25,625 bases of DNA from Clostridiales bacterium UBA5446 (lineage in GTDB: Bacteria; Bacillota; Clostridia; Oscillospirales; Oscillospiraceae): contig DIRC01000020.1 of NCBI GenBank assembly GCA_002427465.1, positions 1-25,625 on the forward strand, written 5' to 3'. Below, piece after piece: positions 7,410-13,944 of the stretch (position 1 is the first letter of the stretch; each line of letters starts with the position of its first letter). A program made the translations under genes and the position numbers. The notes under the pieces are model-generated. The model did not search any database and was not told the DNA's origin. It saw nothing but the letters and a program-made list of their open reading frames with translations.

Positions 7410-8285
7410 TCACGCATAGAAGTCATGGTCGCCGATTGATACCACAAATACACGGGTCTCCCGGAACCATAACGTGCTGCCGGTTGCCGGATTTACAAAA
7501 TACAGGCTTGACCCCGCCACATTATAGCCTTCAAGACAGAGCTTTGCCGCAATTACTGACTGCTCATTGGGCTCAAGGTAAATGCTACCCGTTTCCACCG
7601 GGCTGAACTGCACCCCATAACGGGTGTCAAAAATGACCTCATATACAGTATCAGGGCAGGAGGGATCCGCGACTCTGTTAAGCACAACGTTACCTACGCC
7701 CATCATGCCTTCCATGGACTGATTGCCGGATTCCGCGCTGATGATTCGGGCCAGCCACATAAGATCCGTCTCGTCATAGAATTCATCGCCGCCGGCCAAA
7801 GCGCCCGTATGTGTCGTATCAATGTCAATGCTGCCCGTAGCCGCATCCCACTGTACCTCCGCGCACACCAAAGCGGCAATTTCCGCCGCGGGCAGGCAAT
7901 ACTCCCCGCCGATGATCTGCACGCCATACGGCAGATAGAAATAGCGCCCGTTTGCCGTCATATACTCCGCGCCGTCCGCCACATTGAACACAACGTCTCC
8001 CACCGAAGCGCGGTATTCCCCGTCTCCAGGCGCGTCGTCGTCAATATAAGGAATTTCCAGCGCCGCGCAAAACCCGGAGACCGGCATATAGATCACCGCG
8101 CCCTCCGTCAGATAGCCGGAGGTCGTGAGTATCCCGTCCACATAAACATCCACACACGGGTATCCGTCGGCATCGGCTCCACGACCGCCGTCAGAGGCCT
8201 GGGGAACGGAAAACCCGCACAACGCTCCGCAAACCAAACATGCGGCGCATATTATGGCAATATTGGATTTAACCCTTTTTCCCAT
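7410..8285 (-). CDS. SleB/CwlJ-type cell wall hydrolase with N-terminal amine-oxidase-like domain
   Basis: This 291-residue protein has an N-terminal signal or anchor helix (about 8-26). It is followed by a copper amine oxidase N-terminal-like domain (about 45-155; DGILTTSGYLTEGAVIYMPV, then YCLPAAEIA), a common wall-associated module in Clostridia. The C-terminal Hydrolase_2 domain (about 178-290) has the catalytic pattern WLARIISAESGNQSMEGMMG, with Glu185 the likely catalytic acid, then VGNVVLNRV. The family cleaves peptidoglycan, often spore cortex at germination (SleB, CwlJ) or during sporulation. The amine-oxidase-like domain replaces SleB's usual binding repeats, so a role in sporulation or general wall turnover is equally possible. 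The SD GGGAG supports the ATG at 8285. Confidence 0.9.
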   Translation of the reverse strand: MGKRVKSNIAIICAACLVCGALCGFSVPQASDGGRGADADGYPCVDVYVDGILTTSGYLTEGAVIYMPVSGFCAALEIPYIDDDAPGDGEYRASVGDVVFNVADGAEYMTANGRYFYLPYGVQIIGGEYCLPAAEIAALVCAEVQWDAATGSIDIDTTHTGALAGGDEFYDETDLMWLARIISAESGNQSMEGMMGVGNVVLNRVADPSCPDTVYEVIFDTRYGVQFSPVETGSIYLEPNEQSVIAAKLCLEGYNVAGSSLYFVNPATGSTLWFRETRVFVVSIGDHDFYA

Positions 8286-8359
8286 GCTACGCTCCCATAA
8301 TCACTTGCTGTGGATTCCGTTTGCCCGCGCAGGCAGATGAAATCTCATCCCATGCAATA

Positions 8360-8389
8360 ATTATAGTCAAAAATGGGGGCGAAAATCAA
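8360..8389 (-). promoter_or_regulatory. Candidate promoter of the SleB-like gene
   Basis: On the minus strand TTGATT (8389-8384), an 18-base spacer and a perfect TATAAT (8365-8360) lie about 75 bases before the ATG at 8285. This is sigma-A-like; no sporulation sigma motif stands out. Confidence 0.6.
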
Positions 8390-8626
8390 TCGGCATTTTC
8401 CACAATATAGCTTTTCCGATTTTTAGTATTGTAAACAACGACACCACATTATATGCACAAATCGACGGTTTATAGCTTCTTATCACTACATGTAGTGTTG
8501 TGCGTTCTGCCCAATCGACGTGCTGCGACGCATTTCGACCGGTACCTTTTTGCAACAACGACGGATTGGTTTACAATAATTCAGTATTTATGTAAATAAA
8601 TTAATTATTTTGTTACATTATGTAAA
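8390..8626. other. AT-rich gene-free spacer with a 14-bp palindrome and repeats
   Basis: I see no convincing gene here; a 63-codon minus-strand reading frame has no SD and no recognisable product. The spacer holds a perfect 14-bp palindrome CACTACATGTAGTG (8484-8497) and two copies of TTATGTAAAT (8588-8597 and 8618-8627) exactly 30 bases apart. An AT inverted repeat ATGTAA...TTACAT (8590-8618) and several scattered CGAC words (two in the context ACAACGAC) are also present. It lies between the hydrolase promoter and the end of the TSCPD gene. Confidence 0.6.
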
Positions 8627-8884
8627 TCATTTTTTGTCGTTTTTCAGGCATACCTCCAGGGCTTTCGCCAGTTGATCCGGACAGGAGGTGGGCTTGCCGC
8701 CGCAGCGGACGCCTGACATTCTGGCTATGGCCTCCTCTGCGCTCATCCCCACCAGGAGCCTGGAAATCCCCTGAAGATTGCCGCTGCATCCCCCAATAAT
8801 ATCAATATTGAGGATTTTACCCTCCTCAACCTCCACGTTCATGGTTTGCGCGCAAACCCCTTCCGGGCTGTATGACAGCTTCAT
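8627..8884 (-). CDS. TSCPD domain protein (TIGR03905-like)
   Basis: This 85-residue protein is almost entirely one TSCPD domain, named for its conserved C-terminal motif, seen here as CGGKPTSCPDQLAKAL. The N-terminal half, with NVEVEEGKILNIDIIGGCSGNL, fits the same fold. The domain also occurs at the end of class II (B12-dependent) ribonucleotide reductases; the free-standing version is widespread in Clostridia and its function is unknown. The cysteines suggest metal binding or redox activity (inference). I chose the ATG at 8884 because AAAGGA lies upstream, rejecting a 17-residue extension. It is divergent from spoIIP. Confidence 0.88.
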   Translation of the reverse strand: MKLSYSPEGVCAQTMNVEVEEGKILNIDIIGGCSGNLQGISRLLVGMSAEEAIARMSGVRCGGKPTSCPDQLAKALEVCLKNDKK

Positions 8885-8958
8885 ATTCCCATTCCTTTCA
8901 TTCGTGCGTTCAAATATCACCCGACATAATGCCACAACCGGGCCAAAATGGAAATCCC

Positions 8959-8988
8959 GTATTTTTCCCCCGAGTCAGGCATAATAAT
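8959..8988 (+). promoter_or_regulatory. Possible sigma-E-type promoter of spoIIP
   Basis: GTATTTT (8959-8965) and CATAATAAT (8980-8988), about 15 bases apart, resemble the -35 and the CATA-type -10 of mother-cell sigma-E promoters. They lie just before the spoIIP SD. B. subtilis spoIIP is in the sigma-E regulon. The match is loose. Confidence 0.4.
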
Positions 8989-9010
8989 TAATGATCGGGA
9001 GGTGAATGCC

Positions 9011-10036
9011 ATGTCGGGGATGAAAAAACTGATCTCAGCGGGACTTGTCGTCCTGGGTGCGCGGCTTGCCATCATGGGCGGCGTGGGCGACTGGATAAAA
9101 GAGGCGTCCAGCGACGGACGGCTCGTGTCCGCAAGTCTGACCCTGGAGCTGGGAAGGCCGGCTGAAGCCGCCGCCGAGCCTTCGATCCCGGCATACTGCA
9201 CGGTGGAAATTCCTTCCTCAACACAAGCGGGAAACATTGCGCCGCAGACTCCGGGGCTTTCCTCCGAGGATGGCCCTGAGATTGTGGAAACCACGATTTA
9301 CAGTGGCCTATCCATAAAAAACGGCACCGATCTTAAGGTCGACGTAGCCGAGCTCATGGCCGAAGGGCTTTCTCTCAGGCTTCCGGACGAAGGCGCCCAG
9401 ATCCTCATTATCCATACCCACGCCAGCGAAGCCTATACGCCGGACGGCCAGGACATCTACACGCCTTCGGACCCCAGCCGAACCGAGGACGTCCGATATA
9501 ATGTCGTGCGCGTTGGCGACGAGCTGGCGGCCGCCTTGGAAAGCTACGGGCTTTCCGTCATCCATGACCGGGAAATCTACGATTACCCCAGCTATACCGG
9601 CTCCTATTTCCGGTCCGGCGCGGCCGTCGAGTCCCATCTGGAGGAGAACCCGAAAATTGCAGTGGTCATCGATCTGCACCGGGACGCCCTTGCCTCAGGC
9701 GACGTGGTTTATAAGACCAAAGCCGAGCTGGAAGGCGAATGCGCCGCCCAGGTCATGCTGCTGGCGGGCACCGGGGAAAGCGGCCTTTCACATCCCAACT
9801 GGAAAGAAAATCTCAAGCTGGCCCTATATCTGCAACAGGCCATGAACACGAAATACCCTACACTCGCCCGGCCGATTACCCTGACTCCCGAACGGTATAA
9901 CCAGCACCTGTCCGCTGGCTCGCTGCTTCTGGAGGTGGGGAGCAGCGGTAACACCCTACAGGAAGCCCTTTGCGCCGTCCGCCTTTTCGCCGACGCCGCC
10001 GGCCCGGCGCTTCTCAATCTAATCGACGCCGAGTAG
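9011..10036 (+). CDS. spoIIP: Stage II sporulation protein P (peptidoglycan amidase/endopeptidase)
   Basis: This 341-residue protein has an N-terminal membrane anchor (about 7-25), a linker and a C-terminal SpoIIP catalytic domain (about 125-340). Family motifs are ILIIHTHASEAYTP (His135, His137), VVIDLHRDA (His223) and LLEVGSSGNTLQEA (Glu308), the likely zinc and catalytic residues. SpoIIP works with SpoIID and SpoIIM in the mother cell to thin septal peptidoglycan and drive engulfment; it removes stem peptides and cleaves crosslinks. I chose the ATG at 9011 because GGGAGG lies 8 bases upstream; an upstream in-frame ATG at 8948 lacks an SD. Here it stands apart from gpr, its neighbour in B. 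subtilis, and precedes a CBS gene. Confidence 0.95.
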   Translation: MSGMKKLISAGLVVLGARLAIMGGVGDWIKEASSDGRLVSASLTLELGRPAEAAAEPSIPAYCTVEIPSSTQAGNIAPQTPGLSSEDGPEIVETTIYSGLSIKNGTDLKVDVAELMAEGLSLRLPDEGAQILIIHTHASEAYTPDGQDIYTPSDPSRTEDVRYNVVRVGDELAAALESYGLSVIHDREIYDYPSYTGSYFRSGAAVESHLEENPKIAVVIDLHRDALASGDVVYKTKAELEGECAAQVMLLAGTGESGLSHPNWKENLKLALYLQQAMNTKYPTLARPITLTPERYNQHLSAGSLLLEVGSSGNTLQEALCAVRLFADAAGPALLNLIDAE

Positions 10037-10039
10037 AAT

Positions 10040-10088
10040 AAAATCCTCCTTGCCCGTCAACAATTGACACATAGGAAAAGGAGGTTTT
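10040..10088 (+). promoter_or_regulatory. Anti-SD/SD hairpin before the CBS gene
   Basis: CCTCCTT (10045-10051) is perfectly complementary to the strong SD AAGGAGG (10078-10084). Flanking AAAA and TTTT extend the pairing after one bulged T. Inside lies a second small repeat, GTCAA-CAA-TTGAC (10056-10068). In a transcript reading through from spoIIP the SD would be buried in a stem. Confidence 0.55.
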
Positions 10089-10093
10089 ACTGA

Positions 10094-10531
10094 ATGAAAG
10101 TAAGCGATATTATGTCCGACCGGGTGATCACCGTAGGTCAGGACGAACCCGTCATCACCGCCGCACGCCTGTTCAAGCGCTATAACCTGGGCGCTATGCC
10201 CGTATGCGACGATACCGGCCGCCTGCAGGGAATGCTGACCGACCGTGATATCGTCCTGCGCTGCACGGCTTCCGGCGCCGATCCCAAAAACGTCAAAATC
10301 CGCGACATCATGAGCCGCGGCATCGTGACCACCACCCCCGACTGCGACATCGACTCCGCCGCGAAGCAGATGAGCGCAGATCAGGTCAGGCGGCTTCCCG
10401 TGGTAGACGGCGGTCGGCTGATCGGAATGCTGTCCCTTTGCGACATGGCACGCCATTGCGATATGGAGGCGGCCGCGGCTCTGGCCGAGATTTCCTCCAA
10501 CGTCACCAGAAAACGGGTGGAAGAAAAATAG
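10094..10531 (+). CDS. CBS-domain pair protein
   Basis: This 145-residue protein consists of two CBS domains (about 6-60 and 70-123) and a short charged tail. Each domain begins with a DIMS motif (DIMSDRVITV, DIMSRGIVTT); the first contains TDRDIVLR and the second LSLCDMA. Free-standing CBS pairs bind adenosine nucleotides and act as energy or redox sensors, in some cases as partners of other enzymes. The partner is unknown here. The SD AAAGGAGG is unusually strong but may be masked by a hairpin with the spoIIP trailer. The gap from spoIIP is 57 bases, so cotranscription during sporulation is plausible. Confidence 0.9.
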   Translation: MKVSDIMSDRVITVGQDEPVITAARLFKRYNLGAMPVCDDTGRLQGMLTDRDIVLRCTASGADPKNVKIRDIMSRGIVTTTPDCDIDSAAKQMSADQVRRLPVVDGGRLIGMLSLCDMARHCDMEAAAALAEISSNVTRKRVEEK

Positions 10532-10532
10532 T

Positions 10533-10560
10533 GAGGGCAGCCTGAGCAACGGCTGCCCTC
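10533..10560. terminator. Bidirectional terminator between CBS gene and yabR
   Basis: A perfect 10-bp stem GAGGGCAGCC/GGCTGCCCTC with an 8-base loop lies between the convergent genes. The minus-strand side continues into ACTATTTTTCTT, a good U tract for yabR. The plus side has only a weak tail. Confidence 0.85.
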
Positions 10561-10579
10561 GCTATATTCCGTTACTGCG

Positions 10580-11011
10580 TCATTTCCGCTTGCGGTTGCC
10601 GGAACGGCGGTCGGAGTTACGTTTATTCTCCGCAATCCTGCTGTCCGCCTCCTGCATAAAATGTTTGAGCTTATCTTCAAAGCTATTATCCATTGCGGCG
10701 TCCGCCTGAGCGTACTGCCTCGGCGCATACTGCCTGGGCTGGGGCGCAGGTCTTTGCTGCCTGCGCTCGGCAGGCTGTTCTTCCGCCTTTTTAATTGAGA
10801 GGTTGATTTTGCCGTTTTCCGCGATACCGATTACACGGACCTTAATGGTTTGCCCTTCCTTTACGAAATCATTGACGTCGTTCACGAAGGTATTGGCCAC
10901 CTCAGAAATATGAACAAGACCGCTCTTGCCATCCTCCAGCGTGACAAACGCGCCGAATTTGGTAATCCCGGTTACACGGCCTTCCACGACCGTTCCAACT
11001 TCAAGCTGCAT
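10580..11011 (-). CDS. yabR: S1 RNA-binding domain protein, YabR-like
   Basis: This 143-residue protein has an N-terminal S1/OB domain (about 1-75; VVEGRVTGITKFGAFVTLED, GLVHISEVA, VKVRVIG, KINLSIKK). A low-complexity Gln/Pro/Arg stretch follows, then a basic tail ending RKRK, all suited to RNA or ribosome binding. B. subtilis YabR lies directly after divIC, as here, and the tail is longer than in YabR. Function is unproven; related S1 proteins act on translation or RNA decay. The start at 11011 has a GGGGG sequence about 13 bases upstream, a rather distant SD. It is probably translated from the yabP-divIC transcript. Confidence 0.88.
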   Translation of the reverse strand: MQLEVGTVVEGRVTGITKFGAFVTLEDGKSGLVHISEVANTFVNDVNDFVKEGQTIKVRVIGIAENGKINLSIKKAEEQPAERRQQRPAPQPRQYAPRQYAQADAAMDNSFEDKLKHFMQEADSRIAENKRNSDRRSGNRKRK

Positions 11012-11031
11012 AGAAGCTTTTTATCCCCCTG

Positions 11032-11316
11032 TTAATCGCTAATATCATAAAATACTTTTTCGCCTGGGAGTACGAGGCCGAGCTTGTTCCGAGCAATTTC
11101 CTCGATTTTTTCTTCATCGCCGCCGTGGGCGATCTGATATTCGAGTTCTGCGTTTCGCTGGGTCATTTCCGTAACCTGCTGCTGCAGTTCTTCGCTCAGA
11201 GCCTCGGCTTCCGAGACCCTTCCGCGCACCGATACCAAATTCACCACTGCGTAAAGCGTCAGGGCCAGGATGACTATTTTCGTAAACATACTTGCCTTTT
11301 TCATCTTCAACGCCAT
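11032..11316 (-). CDS. divIC: Septum formation initiator DivIC/FtsB-like
   Basis: This 94-residue bitopic protein has a short cytoplasmic end, one membrane helix (about 11-29) and a coiled coil (about 33-65) rich in Glu and Gln. It ends with the family motif EKIEEIARNKLGLVLPGEKVFY. DivIC/FtsB works with DivIB/FtsQ and FtsL in the divisome to activate septal peptidoglycan synthesis. Position between yabQ and yabR matches B. subtilis. The ATG at 11316 has AAGGGAAGGAG just upstream. The upstream yabQ frame stays open across about 200 bases of this gene. Confidence 0.92.
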   Translation of the reverse strand: MALKMKKASMFTKIVILALTLYAVVNLVSVRGRVSEAEALSEELQQQVTEMTQRNAELEYQIAHGGDEEKIEEIARNKLGLVLPGEKVFYDISD

Positions 11317-11794
11317 CGCTCCTTCCCTTTGCCTTGGTGACGCGCCGCCTGTTACATCTAGAGTTATAGGATATTGTAAACCATAAACCAGTTTTTTGGA
11401 AGATGCTTTTTACACTTTTTATAAACTTTTTGAAAACCCCTTCAAACTTTCTGAAAATTAGCCGAAATGGACGGATCGCCGCGGCAGTTGCTTCAGCAAA
11501 ATGACTAAAAATCCGCAGAAAAACATGCGAGACCAGAAGCCCATAAACCGCCCCCCCAATCGCCACAAATATCAGCATGAAAAGTCTGAGCCGGCCTTCG
11601 CCGGGCGCTAACCCAAAAATAAACAGACAAAGCGCCGATAACGCGCAGTACAGCGCGTCAAGAAAAGCTGTCCAAAAGCCCGAGCGGAGCCGCAGGCGGA
11701 AGGCCTTGACAAAATCATAGACAAGCCCCAGCGCCACGCCGAGCATCAAGGCCAGCGCCGCCTGTGCCGCCTGCTTTGTAACGGAGATATCCAT
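11114..11794 (-). CDS. yabQ: Spore cortex biosynthesis protein YabQ, with long overlap into divIC
   Basis: This membrane protein is needed for spore cortex formation in B. subtilis. The N-terminal part has four hydrophobic segments (about 8-28, 42-62, 70-90, and a weaker one to 105) with the family-like LGVALGLVYDFVKAFR. A basic stretch (about 110-135; FKKFIKSVKSIFQK) follows, then WFTISYN. The open frame then runs on as an Arg/Gly-rich tail from about residue 160 to 226, out of frame over divIC. That tail looks like shadow sequence; the functional protein probably resembles the first 150-160 residues. I chose the ATG at 11794, two bases after the yabP stop. The mature end is the uncertain part: a missing stop or a frameshift is possible. 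Confidence 0.8.
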   Translation of the reverse strand: MDISVTKQAAQAALALMLGVALGLVYDFVKAFRLRLRSGFWTAFLDALYCALSALCLFIFGLAPGEGRLRLFMLIFVAIGGAVYGLLVSHVFLRIFSHFAEATAAAIRPFRLIFRKFEGVFKKFIKSVKSIFQKTGLWFTISYNSRCNRRRVTKAKGRSDGVEDEKGKYVYENSHPGPDALRSGEFGIGARKGLGSRGSERRTAAAGYGNDPAKRRTRISDRPRRR

Positions 11795-11796
11795 GC

Positions 11797-12084
11797 TCAG
11801 CCAAACAGGCGGCTCCACAAGCTGCCCGACGGCATGGTCTCTTCATAGCACAGGTCGGTGATCAATCCGCCTATGCTGACTTCTCCCGTGTCCAAACTCA
11901 GCTTCTCAATATGCAGCCCGCTTCCGCGCACCGCCAGTCCACCCTGGGACGTAAGCATAAATATCTCATTCTCGTCGAACCGCTCCACGTCCTCCACGCT
12001 GGTCACCGACAGCCTGCTCCGCTCTTCCATAATCATGTTATGCGGCTTTGCTGCTGCCGGCCTGCTTTTTTCTTCATACGCCAT
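11797..12084 (-). CDS. yabP: Sporulation protein YabP
   Basis: This 95-residue protein belongs to the YabP/YqfC family. The pattern SRLSVTSVEDVERFDENEIF, followed by TSQGGLAVRGSGLHIEKLSL and TGEVSIGGLITDLCYE, is diagnostic. YabP is made in the mother cell under sigma-E and helps assemble the spore cortex or coat, working with YabQ. The SD GAGAGGGG supports the ATG at 12084. It is the first gene of the yabP-yabQ-divIC-yabR set. Confidence 0.92.
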   Translation of the reverse strand: MAYEEKSRPAAAKPHNMIMEERSRLSVTSVEDVERFDENEIFMLTSQGGLAVRGSGLHIEKLSLDTGEVSIGGLITDLCYEETMPSGSLWSRLFG

Positions 12085-12111
12085 GTTGTCACCCCTCTCC
12101 GGTATTTGTAC

Positions 12112-12119
12112 AGTCTATG
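12112..12119 (-). promoter_or_regulatory. Possible sigma-E -10 element of yabP
   Basis: On the minus strand CATAGACT, about 28 bases before the yabP ATG, is one mismatch from the sigma-E -10 consensus CATACANT. No convincing -35 was found, so this rests mainly on the known regulation of yabP. Confidence 0.35.
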
Positions 12120-12141
12120 CCCGTCCGCACACACGAAAACC

Positions 12142-12159
12142 AGGTTCTTTTCGGAACCT
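12142..12159. other. Small hairpin in the yabP/12223 divergent region
   Basis: AGGTTC-ttttcg-GAACCT is a perfect 6-bp inverted repeat in the 138-base gap between divergent genes. It lies upstream of the possible yabP promoter and of the plus-strand promoter at 12172, where a regulator could affect both. It has no U tract and is not a terminator. Confidence 0.45.
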
Positions 12160-12171
12160 TTGTCGAATGCC

Positions 12172-12199
12172 TTGACGCCTGCCGGAGATGTGTTATGTT
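12172..12199 (+). promoter_or_regulatory. Promoter of the exported unknown protein
   Basis: TTGACG (12172-12177), a 16-base spacer ending in TGT and TATGTT (12194-12199) form a sigma-A promoter with an extended -10. The predicted start is about 17 bases before the ATG, just enough to include the SD. Confidence 0.65.
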
Positions 12200-12222
12200 A
12201 ACCATGAAAGGTAGGTTGTATT

Positions 12223-12774
12223 ATGAACGTAGGCCGGATTTCCCTCGCCATATTGTCCGTGGCTCTGCTGCTGACGGCTAATCTGCATGTGGTTTATTCC
12301 GTATCCGTAGCGGGCAGCGAGCTGCCGGGGAGGTATTCCGCGGCCCAGATCCAGGCGGGGGAATCCGCCGCCCGGGCTGCCGCCGAGGAGATTTCCCGAT
12401 ACTCCGGCGAATGCGCCGGGTATGAGAAATATGCAACGGTCCGCTTCTCGCCCCCCGATGGGGATGCGCTCAGCCTTGCCCTGGCCCTGCTGGAAAACAG
12501 CAGCGGAGTGGACGTGGCCTGGCGCGTAAGCGTAGACGGCGAAGACCTGGGCAAAACCACCGACCCCACGGCTCTGGGGGAGGTGCTCGAATCCATCCTT
12601 GCGGACAGGGCGGTACATGACGCCGTCTCGGCTGAGTTTGCGGACACAATTGCCCTCCGGCGCGTCTTTGTACCGGAGGGCTGGGAATATGATCTCATGG
12701 CGCTGTCACGGGCGCTGCGCGACACGACGCAGGTGATATCCATAACCTCTGACGGCACCGTGCGGTACAGCTGA
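12223..12774 (+). CDS. Exported protein of unknown function, M23-peptidase N-domain-like
   Basis: This 183-residue protein starts with a signal peptide or anchor (about 5-28). I do not recognise a characterised family. The segment VSVDGEDLGKTTDPTALGEV, about 105-124, and the following helical stretch resemble the repeated N-terminal module found before LysM/G5/M23 domains in some Bacillota peptidases. Here no peptidase domain follows. It may be a free-standing envelope-binding or regulatory copy of that module (inference). It has its own promoter, is divergent from yabP and convergent with the rhomboid gene (21-base gap, no terminator seen). Confidence 0.7.
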   Translation: MNVGRISLAILSVALLLTANLHVVYSVSVAGSELPGRYSAAQIQAGESAARAAAEEISRYSGECAGYEKYATVRFSPPDGDALSLALALLENSSGVDVAWRVSVDGEDLGKTTDPTALGEVLESILADRAVHDAVSAEFADTIALRRVFVPEGWEYDLMALSRALRDTTQVISITSDGTVRYS

Positions 12775-12795
12775 CCCAACCCACCGCCCGGGATG

Positions 12796-13362
12796 TCAGG
12801 CCCGCCTTCCCAGAGCAAAGCCCATTAAGACCCCGCAGATCCCGCCTATGATGTGGGTCAGCTGGGAAATATTGTCCCGGGCAAGTACCCCCCTGACCAC
12901 CTCGCCGCCGATATAAAAAACCAGCACGAGAATCAGCGTCAGGGGTATCTGGCCGTTTCGCATCCCCGACAGGGAGGCCATCACGATGAGCATGAACACG
13001 ATACCCGATGCCCCAAGCAGCGCGGAGCCGGGAAAAAACAGCCACTGAACCAGTCCCGACGCAAGGGCCGTTACGGCGAAAGCCATAAGCAGGCCGCGGC
13101 TGCCGTACTTTTCCTCCATGGGCGGGCCGATCACAAGAATCATCAGCATATTGCTGAAATAATGACCGTAATCCGCATGGCCCAGCACATGCAGGAAAAA
13201 CCGCGGATACGTGAAGGGGTCCGACAGCGGGGAGCGGTACACGGAAAACAGCTTCGTCGTCGAAGCCCCGCCGGTAAGCCAGCCGAGGGCCAGTGCGCCG
13301 AGTCCGGCAAGGGCAAAGGTCAGAACCACCGGCGAGTTATAGGAAATGCGTCTTAATCTCAC
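12796..13362 (-). CDS. Rhomboid family intramembrane serine protease
   Basis: This 188-residue protein has six predicted membrane segments. The rhomboid signatures are present: HADYGHYFSN in helix 2 (His62, His67, Asn71), the catalytic serine motif GASG in helix 4 (Ser119), and the catalytic histidine in LTHIIGG in helix 6 (His170). It should cleave membrane proteins within the bilayer; no substrate is evident. Short length means it is a minimal six-helix form without extra domains. The start is GTG at 13362, with GGAAAG a few bases upstream, 12 bases after the macrodomain gene, so the two are surely cotranscribed. Confidence 0.9.
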   Translation of the reverse strand: MRLRRISYNSPVVLTFALAGLGALALGWLTGGASTTKLFSVYRSPLSDPFTYPRFFLHVLGHADYGHYFSNMLMILVIGPPMEEKYGSRGLLMAFAVTALASGLVQWLFFPGSALLGASGIVFMLIVMASLSGMRNGQIPLTLILVLVFYIGGEVVRGVLARDNISQLTHIIGGICGVLMGFALGRRA

Positions 13363-13374
13363 GGCGCTTTCCGA

Positions 13375-13887
13375 TCAAAGGTTGGCCAGCGCCGTGTCAT
13401 ATGCGGCTTTCGTCCCGGCGTCGAAGCAGACCATACGAACCTGCGTAATCTCGGGATGCTCCTCCAGATACGACTTGATTGCCGTCAGGGCCGTCGGCGC
13501 CGCCTGATCCAGTGGATAGCCGTATACGCCTGTGCTGATGGACGGAAAATCAACAGTTTTGCAGCCGTATTCCGACGCCAGCTCAAGGCATGAACGATAA
13601 CAGCCGGCCAGCAGCTCCGGCTCTCTTTTATTGCCGCCGTGCCATACCGGGCCGGGGGTATGCAGAACGTATTTTGCCGGCAGGCGATATCCTTTTGTGA
13701 TTTTCGCCTTGCCTGTCTCGCAGCCGTGAAGGGTGCGGCATTCCGCCAGAAGCTCAGGCCCCGCCGCCCGGTGAATAGCGCCGTCCACCCCGCCCCCGCC
13801 CAACAGGCTGCAGTTGGCCGCGTTGGCAATGGCGTCCACCCGCTGCTTTGTGATGTCGCCCTGGATGATAGCGATTCTTTCCACCAT
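13375..13887 (-). CDS. Macrodomain protein, ADP-ribose/O-acetyl-ADP-ribose deacetylase type
   Basis: This 170-residue protein is a single macrodomain of the MacroD/YmdB type. It shows GDIT (10-13), NAAN (22-25), the glycine-rich GGGGVDGAIHRAAG loop and STGVYGYP, which contact ADP-ribose. Such enzymes deacetylate O-acetyl-ADP-ribose or remove ADP-ribose from acidic side chains. Length is normal for a stand-alone enzyme. GGGGAGG lies 7 bases before the ATG at 13887. Sitting with a Clp unfoldase and a rhomboid, it may take part in stress protein quality control (inference). Confidence 0.93.
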   Translation of the reverse strand: MVERIAIIQGDITKQRVDAIANAANCSLLGGGGVDGAIHRAAGPELLAECRTLHGCETGKAKITKGYRLPAKYVLHTPGPVWHGGNKREPELLAGCYRSCLELASEYGCKTVDFPSISTGVYGYPLDQAAPTALTAIKSYLEEHPEITQVRMVCFDAGTKAAYDTALANL

Positions 13888-13911
13888 GATAATTCCTCCC
13901 CATATGATTTT

Positions 13912-13943
13912 AACACGGACGGCGTCAGGCCGTCCGTGTTTTG
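13912..13943 (+). terminator. Terminator-like hairpin oriented on the plus strand
   Basis: A 12-bp perfect stem AACACGGACGGC/GCCGTCCGTGTT with a 5-base loop is followed on the plus strand by a short T-rich tail (TTTTGTTT). Both flanking genes run on the minus strand, where the hairpin is followed by AAAATC and should not terminate. It sits between the ltaE stop and the macrodomain SD and may block antisense transcription or set mRNA ends. Confidence 0.55.
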
Positions 13944-13944
13944 T

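Noticed and set aside
8367..8558. A 63-codon minus-strand open frame in the gene-free spacer
   Set aside because: No SD, no recognisable motif, and it would overlap the hydrolase promoter. It is consistent with chance.
8390..8626. Possible replication origin: AT-rich stretch with TTTTCCACA (8396-8404) fitting a relaxed DnaA box, near rsmG
   Set aside because: Only one relaxed match and one near match (8451-8459) were found, with no cluster of TTATCCACA boxes and no dnaA, dnaN, rpmH or parAB nearby. The rsmG copy here is outside its usual origin neighbourhood.
10064..10091. TTGACA (10064-10069) as a -35 box for the CBS gene
   Set aside because: No acceptable -10 lies 16-18 bases downstream, and a start there would fall at or after the ATG and lose the SD.
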